Below, in pieces: positions 48,641-59,690 of a stretch of 64,000 nucleotides of DNA (within the stretch, counting starts at the first letter, position 1; each line of letters starts with the position of its first letter). The DNA is from Rhinopithecus roxellana (Eukaryota > Chordata > Mammalia > Primates > Cercopithecidae). The position numbers and the translations under genes were made by a program. The notes under the pieces are model-generated. The model was not told the origin of the DNA, made no database searches, and was given only the letters and a program-made list of their open reading frames with translations. The DNA is taken from NCBI RefSeq assembly GCF_007565055.1, contig NC_044554.1, forward strand, positions 20,624,921 to 20,688,920, read 5' to 3'.

Positions 48641-49868
48641 GAATATCATGCACAGTATTGAAGCCGGACCCCTACCTTTTACCATATATGAAAATTTACT
48701 CAACTTGGATCCAAGATTTTAAATGTAAGACCTCAAACTATAAAAATATATAAGGCAACCTAGGAAATACTCTTCTAGACATCAGCCTTGGCAAAGAATT
48801 TTTGGCTAAGTCCCCAAAATCCATTGCAACAAAAACAAAAATAGACAAGCGGGACCTAATTAAACTAAAGAGTTTCTGCACAGCAAAAGAAACTATCAAC
48901 AGAGCAGACAGACAAACTACAGAATGGGAGAAGATATTTACAAACTATGCATCCAACAAAAGCCTAATATCTAGAGTCCACAAGAAACTTAAATAAATAA
49001 ACAAGCAAAAAAAACCCCATTAAAAAATGGACAAAGGACACGAACAGACACTTCTCAAAACAAGATGTAAAATCAGCCAACACACATGAAAAAATGCTCA
49101 GCATTATGAATCACTGGAGAGATGCAAATCAAAACCACAATGAGATACCATCTCACAGCAGATAGAATGACTATTATCAAAAAGTCAAAAAACAACAGAG
49201 GTTGGTGGGGCTGTGGAGAAAAAGGAATGTTTATTCACTGCTGGTAGGAATGTAAATTAGTCCAATCACTGTGGAAAGTAGTCTGGAGATTTCTCAAATA
49301 AATTAAAACAAAGCTACCATTTGACCCAGCAATTTTATTTCTGAGTATACACCCAAAGGAAAATAAATTATTTCACTAAAAGGACACATACATGAGTATG
49401 TTTATAGTTACACTATTCACTTTAGCAAAGACATGGAATGAACCCAGGTTCCCACCAATGGCAGATTGGTGGTACATATATACCATGGAATACTATGCAG
49501 CCCTAAAAAATAATGACATCATATCCTTTGCAGCAACATGGATGCAGCTGGAAGCCATGATCCTAAGTGAATTAATGCAGGGAGGAATAGAAAACCAAAT
49601 AATATATATTCTCACTGAAAAGTAAAAGCTAAACAATAAGCACATGTGGACATAAATATGAGAGCAATAGACACTGTGGACTACTAGTGGGGAAAAGGTT
49701 GTAGGGAGGGCCTGGGATGAAAAACTACCTAGTGGGTACTATGCTCACTGTCTGGGTGGTGGGATCCATACTCTAAACCTCAGCATCAGGCAATATTTCT
49801 ATGTAACGAACTTGCACATGTACTCCAGGTTTCTAAAATAAAAGTTGACATTAAAAGAAGATATCATG
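48641..49868 (+). mobile_element. 5'-truncated L1 with target duplication
   Basis: The L1 body at about 48651-49855 starts within ORF2 and ends with 'cttgcacatgtactccaggt' and an A-rich tail. The flanks share gaatatcatg (48641-48650) and gatatcatg (49860-49868), an imperfect duplication. Confidence 0.9.
48802..49625 (+). pseudogene. L1 ORF2 C-terminal remnant
   Basis: Frames at 48802-48996 (TKIDKRDLIKLKSFCTAKET) and 49392-49625 (WYIYTMEYYAALKNNDIISF) are hallmark L1 ORF2 C-terminal stretches. The frame changes between them and stops occur, so no endonuclease or RT activity is possible. Confidence 0.93.
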
Positions 49869-50171
49869 AAGACAAAGAGCAGCAGCTGGACTCTTGATTA
49901 TTCTTAGTTTCTAAAATTCTGAATAATACTCTTAACCCCATGGTAGATTATTGTAGCTCTTCTCTTTGGGTTACTCTACAGAACCTCCAGAATATAAGGC
50001 AATACTTAGTTCTTGGACGGTTACCAATCCTTTGGTTCTTATTTCTCATTGAACAAGAAAGGAACTATATCAAGACCATGACTATATTCTTGTTGCAGAT
50101 TTTCTCTCAATTAACTGCCATGCTCTTGCAAACTTAGAGGCCGACATTTTGACCGATCTAATCAAGGATTA

Positions 50172-50506
50172 GACAAATTTATTCATTCTTTTTTTTTTTT
50201 TTTTTTTTTTTCTGAGATGGAGTCCCACTCTGTCACCCAAACTGGAGTATAATGGCACAATCTTGGCTCACTGCAACCTCTGTCTTCCAGGTTCAAGCAA
50301 TTCTCCTGCCTCAGCCTCCTAAGTAGCTGGGATTACAGGTGCGTGCCACCATGCTTGGCTAATTTTTTGTATTTTGAGTAGAGATGGGGTTTCACCATGT
50401 TGGTCAGGCTGGTCTCAAACTCCTGACCTCATGATCCACCCACCCCAGCCTCCCAAAGTGCTGGGATTACAGGCATAAGCCACTGTGTCCAGTTGACGAA
50501 TTTATT
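50172..50506 (-). mobile_element. Alu SINE, minus strand, with target duplication
   Basis: The Alu (50184-50494) begins with a T run and is flanked by gacaaatttatt (50172-50183) and gacgaatttatt (50495-50506). It is full length, AluS-like. Confidence 0.94.
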
Positions 50507-51797
50507 GTTTTCTTCAACCATTTCTTTTTCAGAATTAGGTCAATTTCACCAAAGTTAATTTCTCTTTCTAAAGTCAACGGTGTCATATAACCTAATCATA
50601 AGGGTGATTATCCCATGAGATTATATAGGGGGTATATAATCTCTGTGGACAAGGATCTCAGAGCTGTTATAGAATTCTGTCTGCCATAGATAATACAGAA
50701 GAGGAATTAAGCTACATAGAGAATAAAAAAATTTAATATCTAATCACTGGAAAGGTGAAATATTGAGGAGGCAATATTTAAATAGTTATTGGTTGATAAT
50801 TTTCAAGGAATTAATGAAAAATTTCTAATATTGTGACATAGGAAATCAAATAATACCCAAGCAGCATAATTATACAGACATACACAACCAACCATAGAAA
50901 AACACTATATTTGTGCCAAATCTCAAGGAAAAGGTATTTCGAAATCTTAAACCAACAAAGAAAAAATTTACTACCTAAAAGGAAATAAATGACAATTATT
51001 GACTACTTAAAAACAACGGAAGGTAGAAGGAGAGTGAAAATACCCCCCAAGTAACAAGATAAAATATCCATTCTCTAGCATTAAACACACTGTAAAATTT
51101 ACTTCTCAGAACAAGAAAAAAAACATTTTAATTTCAAGAAAAAATTTTTTAATTAAACTCTAAAAAACAAAGAGGATTGCCACCAACAGACCCTGAATAA
51201 TGGAAATACCAGAGCTATAATTAAGGGGGGAAAAATGGATCCCAGTAGGAGACATGAGGTACAAGGAACAATGCTAAACAAGGAGCATGGAAATTGGTAT
51301 ACATAGGGACACATACTAATACACATTTTTATGTATAAAGCAGTTAAAATTCTATAATATTGTAACGAAAGAAATAGCTAAAAATAAGACGTGATTTAGA
51401 ATAGAATGAACACAGCTTAAAGTGTTTTAATGTTCTCAGAGTGATGTGATTAACGATAAAATTGTTGGTTATTTTTGAATATTGATGACCAGAGTATGCA
51501 TGTTAAATTTTTTAGAATAACCAAGAAAAGAATAGAAATATAACATGTACCACAAATACTAGAAAAGGCAACTGTATCATGAGAAAACAACATTTAGTCA
51601 TAAAAAAGTAAAGAACAATTTAAAAAGGAATAAAAAGGATGACAAATTAAATATTTTATAAATGAATATTTATAAATACAGTATTTTATGAATAGATCCA
51701 AATAAATGTACAATAACATCAGTTAACTGACTCCTATAACAAATATTATAGACTATAGCTAAAAAGAACCAAAGAATAATACTATATGTTTATTATG
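50507..51797. other. Unassigned A-rich sequence
   Basis: No element or coding sequence is recognised. The plus strand is conspicuously A-rich from about 50880 to 51700. Confidence 0.4.
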
Positions 51798-51905
51798 TTC
51801 TCTTCAAACTTAGTTTATTTTCTCTTCAAACTTAGCTTGCCCTTATAGATATGTTTCTTATAAGGAACATATCTATAAGGGTAAGCTAAGTTTGAAGAGA
51901 AAATA
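51798..51905. repeat. Near-perfect 42-bp inverted repeat (palindrome) with local direct repeat
   Basis: The left arm at 51816-51857 and the right arm at 51864-51905 are reverse complements with about two mismatches, around a 6-bp spacer. The arms begin tattttctcttcaaactt. The 16-bp motif ttctcttcaaacttag also occurs once more just outside the left arm (51798-51813 and 51819-51834). The structure would form a long hairpin or cruciform. Confidence 0.95.
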
Positions 51906-52429
51906 ATTACACAAACACACACATATGTACATTAATATCTATTATCTTATATATTTACTACTTAAATCCTAAACCAAAAGAAAGATGGCATAGCTATATT
52001 AATTTCATACAATTTTAGACTTCATGTCAAGAAATAATGATAATCAGTATATAAAAGTTTCAGTCCACCAGAGAAAGATAAAAATTTTAAAGATTCATAT
52101 GACTATTAAAGTGAATTCAAAATAAAGCAAAAGTATGTCAGAACTATAAAGAGTAATATGCAAATACATCAACGCAATGGTAGATTTGAACATATTTCTT
52201 TAAAAATTAATAGGTGAATTATTTTAAAGCAGTATAGGAGGTTAAAGCAGGTGATGACGTTTGAGCTGACACATGTATATAATGCAGTTCCTTTTGTTTC
52301 AATGCATGTCTGTATGAATTTGTTCATATGTGATAAACAGTGTGATAAAAATCAGTGAGCATAATTTTATGCTACATAATATATTTTGAGGTAAGTATGC
52401 TTTGCCCTACCAACTAATATTGATTTTGC
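51906..52429. other. Unassigned sequence
   Basis: Nothing recognised. Confidence 0.4.
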
Positions 52430-52690
52430 CCTGTCAAATAACAATCACAATCTATGACAAGTCTGAGATTTTCACCCTACTTGAAAGCTAATAATTTAGC
52501 CAGCCACAGTTTTAATTTGTAGAAGACACAAGGTGATGAATCAGAAATAAAGTACAGTTTATTACTCAGAGCAACAGCAGTAAGCAGAATATTAGCATTC
52601 ACTTGGACTAGTTTCTCCAGTCCCAGTTCCCATAGACAATACAAAGACAGCCAGATGTCACCTGAACACACAGGGTTCACATTACAGGGG
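52430..52690 (-). mobile_element. LTR fragment (R/U5-like), minus strand
   Basis: Read on the minus strand it has an AATAAA signal (52563-52558), followed by 'tttatttctgattcatcacc' and a T/G-rich stretch typical of R-U5. It lies downstream, on the minus strand, of the env-like remnant and may be the 3' LTR of the same provirus. Family uncertain (MER21-like wording). Confidence 0.45.
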
Positions 52691-53040
52691 AGAAATCTTG
52701 AGCTTAAGAAACATTTTTTTTTAAGTCATTATGATGATCATTTATTTATCCCGTTATAATGCTTCCGTTACTTTATGAAGAAAACTATTTAGAAAGACAG
52801 AAAAGTGTAAATAGTTAATTCTTTAGCAGTTTTCAAATGTATCTCCTCATCAAAATATTTAATTTTCTTCTTATGTGACTTGACCATTAGTATTCCACAA
52901 ATAATTTATCCTAGAACTCCATTTATTTATGTTGATGGTAAATATTTGTAGCCATCCCGAATTTACTGCATCAATATTTTACTTTCCTTTCTAATCAATT
53001 TTAGGCTTTTTAAAGAATTTAAAACAATTTTAAAAAGTTA
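52691..53040. other. Unassigned sequence between LTR fragment and env remnant
   Basis: AT-rich, and it could be later insertion or decayed proviral 3' sequence. Confidence 0.35.
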
Positions 53041-54200
53041 AAAAAAGAAACATGGTTCTTTTACGCTCAAAAGAAGTTACTGCCTTTTTCTCCCAAAGTC
53101 TTTCACTATAAAAACATACTTGACAAGATAGTCTGAAGCAAAGGGACATTAATATCTCACATTCAAAAAATGTGAAGAAAGATAGGAGACCCATGGATAA
53201 TTGCTCCCAATAGTTGCTCTCCTTATTTCTATGTAACACATTGTTTCTGTGTTTTTGGTGAATTTCCCCATGAGACTGCTACTCTGTTGACCATAATAAT
53301 TAATCTGATTAACAGTGAGTTGGGACAAAATCTCTGTAATCTGTTTTATGCAGCATTTAACTAAAGTTTCCACCAACATAACTCCAAGCAGCAGTACGAG
53401 ACCAAACTTCAGTGCTGACCTCAATCATGGTCCCCAGAGACAATGTCTGACCCAATCAGCTGAACAAAGGCCATAAACGCTCAATGTCTATGGTAGAAAG
53501 CCAGATGGCTTTCTGCTTAATTTTCTGTACTGACCTTTCTACTTGGCCTAAGACGTTAATCCAGGTGTAGCAGGATGTGTTAATAATTGATCAAATACTA
53601 CCTTGGCCCACAAAGAAGTCTAGCCAGTTCTGTCATCAAAAACAGCCCTGTCCAATGAGTTGAGACTGATTTGAATGTCTTCCGTGTTGGAGTTGATACC
53701 ATTAATCACATCAGCTAAAATCAGGGACAAAGTTTATACCACATCTTCTAACTGGACAATGTCCATGATAGGGATCATCCCCACAGGGCATGTAGTAACA
53801 CCAAATCAACTATATCAAGGTCAAGCTCCCACTGGTCACCAAGGGTAACTTCAGTCACTTGAGTACTGCATGTATCTATGGACGGTATTGCCGTGAAGAC
53901 TTTTGGTCTTTAATGTCTGTTATGACCATCCTTAATTTGCAAATCACTGTGTTTTCAATAGGGAGGCAAATTAATGCCTGACTTTTACAGTCCTACCTTC
54001 AGCATACCTGACATACAATGGTGAAACAGCGACAGGGAAATACAACAAATACTCCGACTGGCAACTGAAAGAATCAGAGCAACACAGTAGACACTGGTCC
54101 TTCAAACTTCTGAGATCTTGGGCAGATACTTAAATAGCTTGCCATTCTGGGAATGGGATATATCTCATGTTCAGCTCTGATTGTGCTCCTTGGGAGTAGC
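53041..54200 (-). pseudogene. Retroviral env remnant (transmembrane subunit)
   Basis: On the minus strand, from about 53720 to 53560, broken frames read a heptad-like helix region and then SCYTWINV, a Cys-containing loop like that of gammaretrovirus-type TM subunits. About 60 codons later, the open frame 53424-53149 begins with a hydrophobic anchor, FGLVLLLGVMLVETLVKCC, ending in a Cys pair suited to acylation. Spacing between loop and anchor fits an env TM. Several stops and frame changes make it non-functional. Upstream, 54200-53720 shows further same-strand broken frames, perhaps the surface subunit end. I cannot name the family. HERV-L has no env, so this is a different lineage from the 41.9 kb provirus. 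Confidence 0.5.
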
Positions 54201-54719
54201 CATTTTTATCCTCATTCTCTTTTGGCGATTCTGTCTTTTCCATTATCATCTTTAGCTACCTATGAAATGACTATGCAGTTTCATATGCTCTTTGGAGACT
54301 GATGAATTTTTTTCAACCTGCTTCCTACTCTTGGAAGGTTGGCAGCCCAAAGGTTGGTTATTTTGATTCTTATATATTTTTAGTCACAGATTCTTATAGC
54401 TCAGCTGGTGGTTTTATTGGCATTACAGATGTCTACAATTTTTAGTAGATGTATCTAATTCTTCCTAGCTCCATGTGCCATAACTGTACCGTATTCTTTT
54501 TATGATATAATTCTCTAATCTTCTGTATTTTGTCTCCTTCCTCAGATTCTCCGTCTTTCCATTTAGGATTGTATCTATCAGGCTTCAGAAAAAATACAGT
54601 TAAGTTTCAGGAACCACCTCACCCCAACCCCTCCCCGCCCATTTTGGCCAATTGAAATCACATATTAGGGGCCACGTTAATTGATTCAGAGTTTTAACAA
54701 TGAGTGAGGTCTTTTTGAC

Positions 54720-54845
54720 CACTGAGGAAGTTGAAAGGTTAAGTAATTTACACAAATCACGAAGCTAATAGGTGACAAATCTAGACATTGAACCTGGACA
54801 ATGCCTATAGATGCTGCACAGTTCAACATTGTGCTCCACTGCTTT
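54720..54845 (+). mobile_element. MIR SINE fragment
   Basis: 'cactgaggaagttgaaaggt', 'aagtaatttacacaaatcac' and 'agctaataggtgacaaatct' parallel the MIR core on the plus strand. Confidence 0.65.
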
Positions 54846-54899
54846 TGAATGATGATGGTTACCATTTACTTTCCATAAAGCAGGACAGATGTGAGCTAT

Positions 54900-56640
54900 G
54901 TGGACATCTTCACACTGCCTACAGCTGAGCACAGTCTATCAATTAAGTTATTCAAAAGCTTTTACTTGAGATCATTATATTGTCACAGGCTCCTCTGGGT
55001 TTTGTTTTTCCAGCTGGAAACCTCTGTGGCTGGTGACCCCTTTGCCCAAGTTTATCTGGGCTCATTCTGCCCACATGGCATGGCAGGTGGCTCTTGGCTT
55101 ATGCTACTGGCCCAGATCCCATGCCTACCAAGGGCAAGCCAAGCATGGAGTGGCAAGGGGTATGTGAACGAGCAAGCACCGGGTCCAGCAACTGGGTACA
55201 GTCAGGCACGCTGACCGCTGCAGTAAGATGGGCAGCTCCACACACTGGCACAGGCACAGCCTGTGACTGGATCAGATGCACCACAAACAGCTTCCTCTGT
55301 GGGCACCCACATCTGGACAAAGGGAACGTCGTGGCACCTGGAAGCTTGGAGATGACAGAAACTGTGGAGTCCTAAAGTAGGTGTCATAGCCGTGGCTCTG
55401 GGAGTCCCTAAGTCTGGGCTTCCTAAAGGGCATTAGCTCTTCTGTCCTCCTTGTTGTCTGTAACGTGGCAAGTTGAAAGGTGTGTTTCAGCCCTGTTTGT
55501 CTTACAGCTCTCTTTCAGTCTTGCCTTTCAGAAGGTCCCAAGTTCTTGTGCCATGTCCAGAAAGGGACAACTGGAGGGTGAGCAAGGTGCAGAGGAGCTT
55601 TGCTGAGTAACAGAACAGCTCTCAGGAAACCCGAAGTGGGTAGCTTCTTCCACAGGCAGGTCATCCTGATGAGTGTCCAGCTCTCATCAGAGAGGAGGCC
55701 TGGAGTGGGTAGCTCCTCTCCACAGGCAGGCAGTCCTGATGGGTGCAGCCCTAAGCAGAGAGAAGACCCAGAGAGGTTATCGTCTTTCCATAGGCAGGTC
55801 ATCCCAATGAATCGAGGAGACCCAAAGTGGGTGGCTCCTTCCCACAGCTGGTAGTCCCAAGATCTCTGTGAGCCTGGCTGAGTCCAGGTGTTTATGGGCT
55901 CAGAAAGGATGGAGTGCATGCTGATCCATCCAGGTGCAGCTATGGGTGGGCCCAGAAAAAGCACCTAAGTTCTCATTCCAGGCTGCAGACTCCACCTGGA
56001 ACTGGCAGCCCGGCTCCAGGCTTCAAGCCGTTTCTGGATTGAAGGAGGGTTTTCAGCAGGGACCTGCTCCTTTGTGTCCAGGTACCTTTCTACCTCCTGC
56101 TGTCATCAGCATGTCATCCATGGTGCCATGGCTGTCCATGCCATGGGCTGTCTAGAGGCCTGCGCTGAACTGTTCTCAGCAACCCCTTGACTCTCCCCTG
56201 TGCTTGTTGGTGCTCCAAGTCGGAAGGGGGCTGAGGCGACAGGGGGCTGGTATGTCAGCGCTGCCATGAGTGTGCACACATCTGGCAGCGATGTGACAGC
56301 ACCCAGGCTCAGCCACAACTTTGCAGAGCGGGCACTGGGATTGGTGAGAGGCCAGGGAGTGGGAGCAGGCAGTTCTGAGTCTGTGGGGTCGGGGGAGACT
56401 TCTTGGACAGGGAGATCACAGTGACGCCTGGGTCTGGAGCTGCTGCTGGGTTGCTGCAGCTGTGTACAGGAGTGTGAGTCTCCTGCCCCACTGACTCAGT
56501 AGGGAGCGGTCCCACGTGTTCCTGGTCCCCACCAGCTTTGTGGAGTGCACAGCCCTGGCCATGCTTCCCCTGTTGCAGCCAGCATCTTTGCAGAGGCCAC
56601 TCCAGATGGGCTGCCGCTGCCATCAATATGTGAGTTACCT
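54900..56640 (-). mobile_element. GC-rich block with internal tandem repeats, possible LTR
   Basis: A sharply bounded GC-rich island of about 1.7 kb in AT-rich DNA, with few CpGs. Read on the minus strand, the stretch near 55610-55560 looks like a decayed poly-A-signal/R region, followed by a 'gctcaccctccag' U5-like end. That would put the tandem repeats at 55615-55862 in U3. I recall similar wording from primate ERV LTRs but cannot name one. TG/CA ends were not located. The 149-codon minus frame (55964-55515) tracks the tandem repeats and is not taken as a gene. Confidence 0.35.
55615..55862. repeat. Degenerate minisatellite, about 68-bp units
   Basis: Four units carry 'gtgggtagc' or a variant near 55636, 55705, 55773 and 55828, each followed by 'ccacaggcaggtc'-like sequence and then 'cctgatg' or a variant. 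Spacings are about 69, 68 and 55 bp. Units differ by many substitutions. Confidence 0.85.
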
Positions 56641-57960
56641 TAAATATGCTTCTGCTGGAATGTAACTGTACTTTTTCTTTTCAATTTCTTCAGCTCCAAG
56701 GAATATATACCTATTTTTAAAATGTTAATCCTGAGCACTCTAGAGTTCTAAAAAATTTAATCCTGACAGAGAAATGATTTCCCTCCCCTAGATTTCCATA
56801 AAGATAAAAAAATGTGCGGAATAGTTAAGAAAAAGTGGAGGTTGTATGCGCATTTACAAGGTGGAGTGAAGATGCGTTGGAGTATTAAATTATGTTTGAG
56901 GCAACCTCAACCCTCACATGTGAACTTTCCTATATAAGCACTCAAAACTGTATTTTTGTTTTCCCACCTATACATAAATGAATCTAATATTACAGAAGAA
57001 CGAATTAGGGAAAGTTATTAACAAAGCTTAAATACAGGTATAACATACCATAAAAACAGCTTGTATCTTGATATTGATATTCTTTACTGTTCTTCCCTTA
57101 GGATCTACCATCCGCACCAGTTCCCAGGCTATTCCTGATGCTTTTCATCTAATCCTCAAGCAAACAAGCCACATATACTTCAATATTTCTTCTCCTTGGA
57201 AAAATGCACTTGTCTTATTTTCCAGCTTTGTTCTCTTCTAGGGTACAAATAATAAATATATGATTAATTTATCCATACTAATGGGTGAATGAATCTAAAT
57301 GGCTAAATATGTACTCTCCTCCAAGTAATCAAATTGAAATTTTAACACGATTTTAAAAGTTTCTCTAGGGTTTCTAACACAACAACCCAAGGTATTGTGA
57401 TAAAAGTAGTAGTAATTACAAACAACCTTCAGGTTAATTGGATAAATAACTTCAGAAAATTGGTCTGAGTACTATCCAAATTATCCGATGCAGGGAGACA
57501 TCAACTCCACATTTATGATCATTATTAGGTTAGTTAATTGCTGTCCTAGAAATTCTTCAGCTTTAGTATGTGTAATAATGTACACTGCTTTTTAGAAAAA
57601 CAAAAAACATATATATAGAGATTACAACAAATTCAAAGACATTAATTTGTGATTTACTTTATATTTTCTTTAAACACATGTAAGTATATAACACAATCAT
57701 TGAATGATTAACATTAGTGTTCTACCCTTTTTAAGAATACATATGCAATATTGGTACCATGCAAAAAAGAAGTATGTGCAATTAAAAGTAGGCAATTGGA
57801 GTGTGGGGGAAGGAAGGGAGAGGGAGAGGGAGATTGTGTGTTAAAGGATAATGATCCCGAAGAAGTGACTTAGTCTTTACTACAAGTTTTACTGTAGAAG
57901 ATGCCATTCCCTGTAAAATACTGAATGTTCTGAGATCTATTTCTTTTCTTTATTCCTTCC
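56641..57960. other. Unassigned sequence
   Basis: No element is recognised. A purine-rich (GGGA)-type run lies at 57803-57832. Confidence 0.4.
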
Positions 57961-58262
57961 TGATATGGTTCAGCCGTGTCCCCACCCAAATCTCATCTTG
58001 AATTGTAACTCCCACAATTCCCATGTATTGTGGGAGGAACCTGGTGGAAGGTAATTGAATCATGGGGGCAGGTCTTTCCTGTGCTGTTCTCACGATAGTG
58101 AATAAGTCTCACGAGATCTGATGTGGGAGTTTCCCTGTACAAGCTCTCTTCTCTTGTTTGCTGTCATATGAGACTTGCCTTTCACCTTCCGCCATGATTG
58201 TGAGGACTCACAGTCTTGGGTATGTCTTTACCAGCAGCATGAAGATGGACTAATACACTCCC
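57956..58262 (+). mobile_element. THE1-type solo LTR with internal deletion
   Basis: The LTR (57961-58257) begins 'tgatatggttcagccgtgtc' and ends 'gatggactaataca'. The usual stretch before 'gggtatgtctttaccagcag' is missing (about 50 bp by comparison with the THE1 consensus from memory). Flanks cttcc (57956-57960) and ctccc (58258-58262) are a 5-bp duplication with one change. Confidence 0.9.
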
Positions 58263-58879
58263 TTACATGTGGAAATTGTTACAGTAAGACTGACCAGTGA
58301 TGACAATTCTGGTGAAAACTGACCTTTACTCACTTGATTTATGACATCTTAGCAAGGCTTTGTCATCGTTAACAGCAAAATATTCAGACAGATCCTCTAA
58401 AATAGGGCCCATAAGTGTTATTTTATTGAAATGAAGTAACCGATTTCTCACATTATTAATTTCATGCAGAGAAAGAGAAGAAAACAAGAAAAAATTATAG
58501 CTTCCTTTTCTTGAGTCTCAGTTTTACATTAGAAATATTTATTTTGGAAAATTTACTTGGAATATTCACTTACATAACCAATAGTAAGCCCCTGTTATGT
58601 TCGAAAAACAAAATAAACAGTAAAAATAATTTCATAGTCAATATGTAAAGTGACTAACTGTTCTGGCTTTCCCAAACCACTGTTATGGTTTTGAAACTGT
58701 AAGTCTCACATCTTGGAAGTCCCCATAGTCCAAAGCAAACATTACATATAACTATTTGCACACCTACCTAAAATGAAACATTAATGCAGTGAAAAATTAA
58801 CTTCAAGTAATCTGCTTTATAGCATTAAGTAGTTTTCAGTTATCCAAAACTAGCAACTTGCTGGCTAATGGGGCTTCTG
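58263..58879. other. Unassigned sequence
   Basis: Nothing recognised. Confidence 0.4.
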
Positions 58880-59315
58880 AAATGTTTTGCTTGATGTATT
58901 ATGTATTGCTACATCACAAATTGCCCCAACACTTGCCATCTCAAAACAACACAGTTTCTAAGGGACAGGAATCTGGGCATGACTTAAGGTTGTTTGACTG
59001 AAGGTCTCAGTTCCTTCCTTGCAAATGGTTGAAGGTTGCTCTCAGTTCCTTGTCAAACAGGTGTCTCCAACATGGCAGTTTGCTTTATCAAAATCGGCAA
59101 GAGAGTGAGTTTATTAATAAGACAGAAGTCACAACCTTATGTGACATAATCTTAAAAGGAATTTACTGTACTTTATTCATTAAAAATAACTCACTGTGTT
59201 CAATCCTCACTCAAGGAAGGAAATACACAAAGACATACATAGCAGGAGGTGATAACCAAAGAAGGCCATCTTCAAGTCTGCCTGCCATGTCTGGCACTCA
59301 GAGACTTTAAGATAA
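58880..59315 (+). mobile_element. Old interspersed repeat, family not named
   Basis: 'tattgctacatcacaaattg' with 'tctcaaaacaacacagtttc' at the left, and 'aaagaaggccatcttcaagt' at the right, parallel a common ancient mammalian repeat. The 93-codon frame at 59029-59310 lies within it and is not a gene. Confidence 0.45.
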
Positions 59316-59439
59316 ATTAGTTGTTTAGATATAGATATAAATATAGGTATAGATAGATATAGAATGTTACCAGCATGCTCCCTTTCAGTCATAATTTTGC
59401 ATCCAAAGTTTAATCAGAAGTTTCTGAAATCTGCTACTT

Positions 59440-59690
59440 TACACCTCTGTTTCAATTCTGTTACCTTCACCTCTTTTTGGTCTTTATATGAATAGAATCA
59501 TCGAGTAAGTACTCTTTTGTTTCTAGCTTCTTTTATTCAACATTTTGTCTTTGAGATTCATATATACTGCTTATGATTTTTGATTACTATAGAGTATTTA
59601 CTATATTAATACATCATGACTTATTAGTATATCCTACTATGTCTTAAAGAATAAATGTCATAGTGAATCATCTTGAATTACAAGATTTTA
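59440..59690 (-). mobile_element. Old L1 3'UTR fragment, minus strand
   Basis: 'atatgaatagaatcatcgag' and 'cttttattcaacattttgtc' are antisense L1ME/L1MC-type 3'UTR wording. Confidence 0.55.

Noticed and set aside
55515..55964. 149-codon minus-strand frame with repeated 'MTCLWK' motifs
   Set aside because: The repeats in the protein simply mirror the 68-bp DNA repeats, similar frames occur on the other strand, and I recognise no protein family.
59029..59310. 93-codon plus frame
   Set aside because: It lies within a decayed interspersed repeat and has no recognisable similarity.
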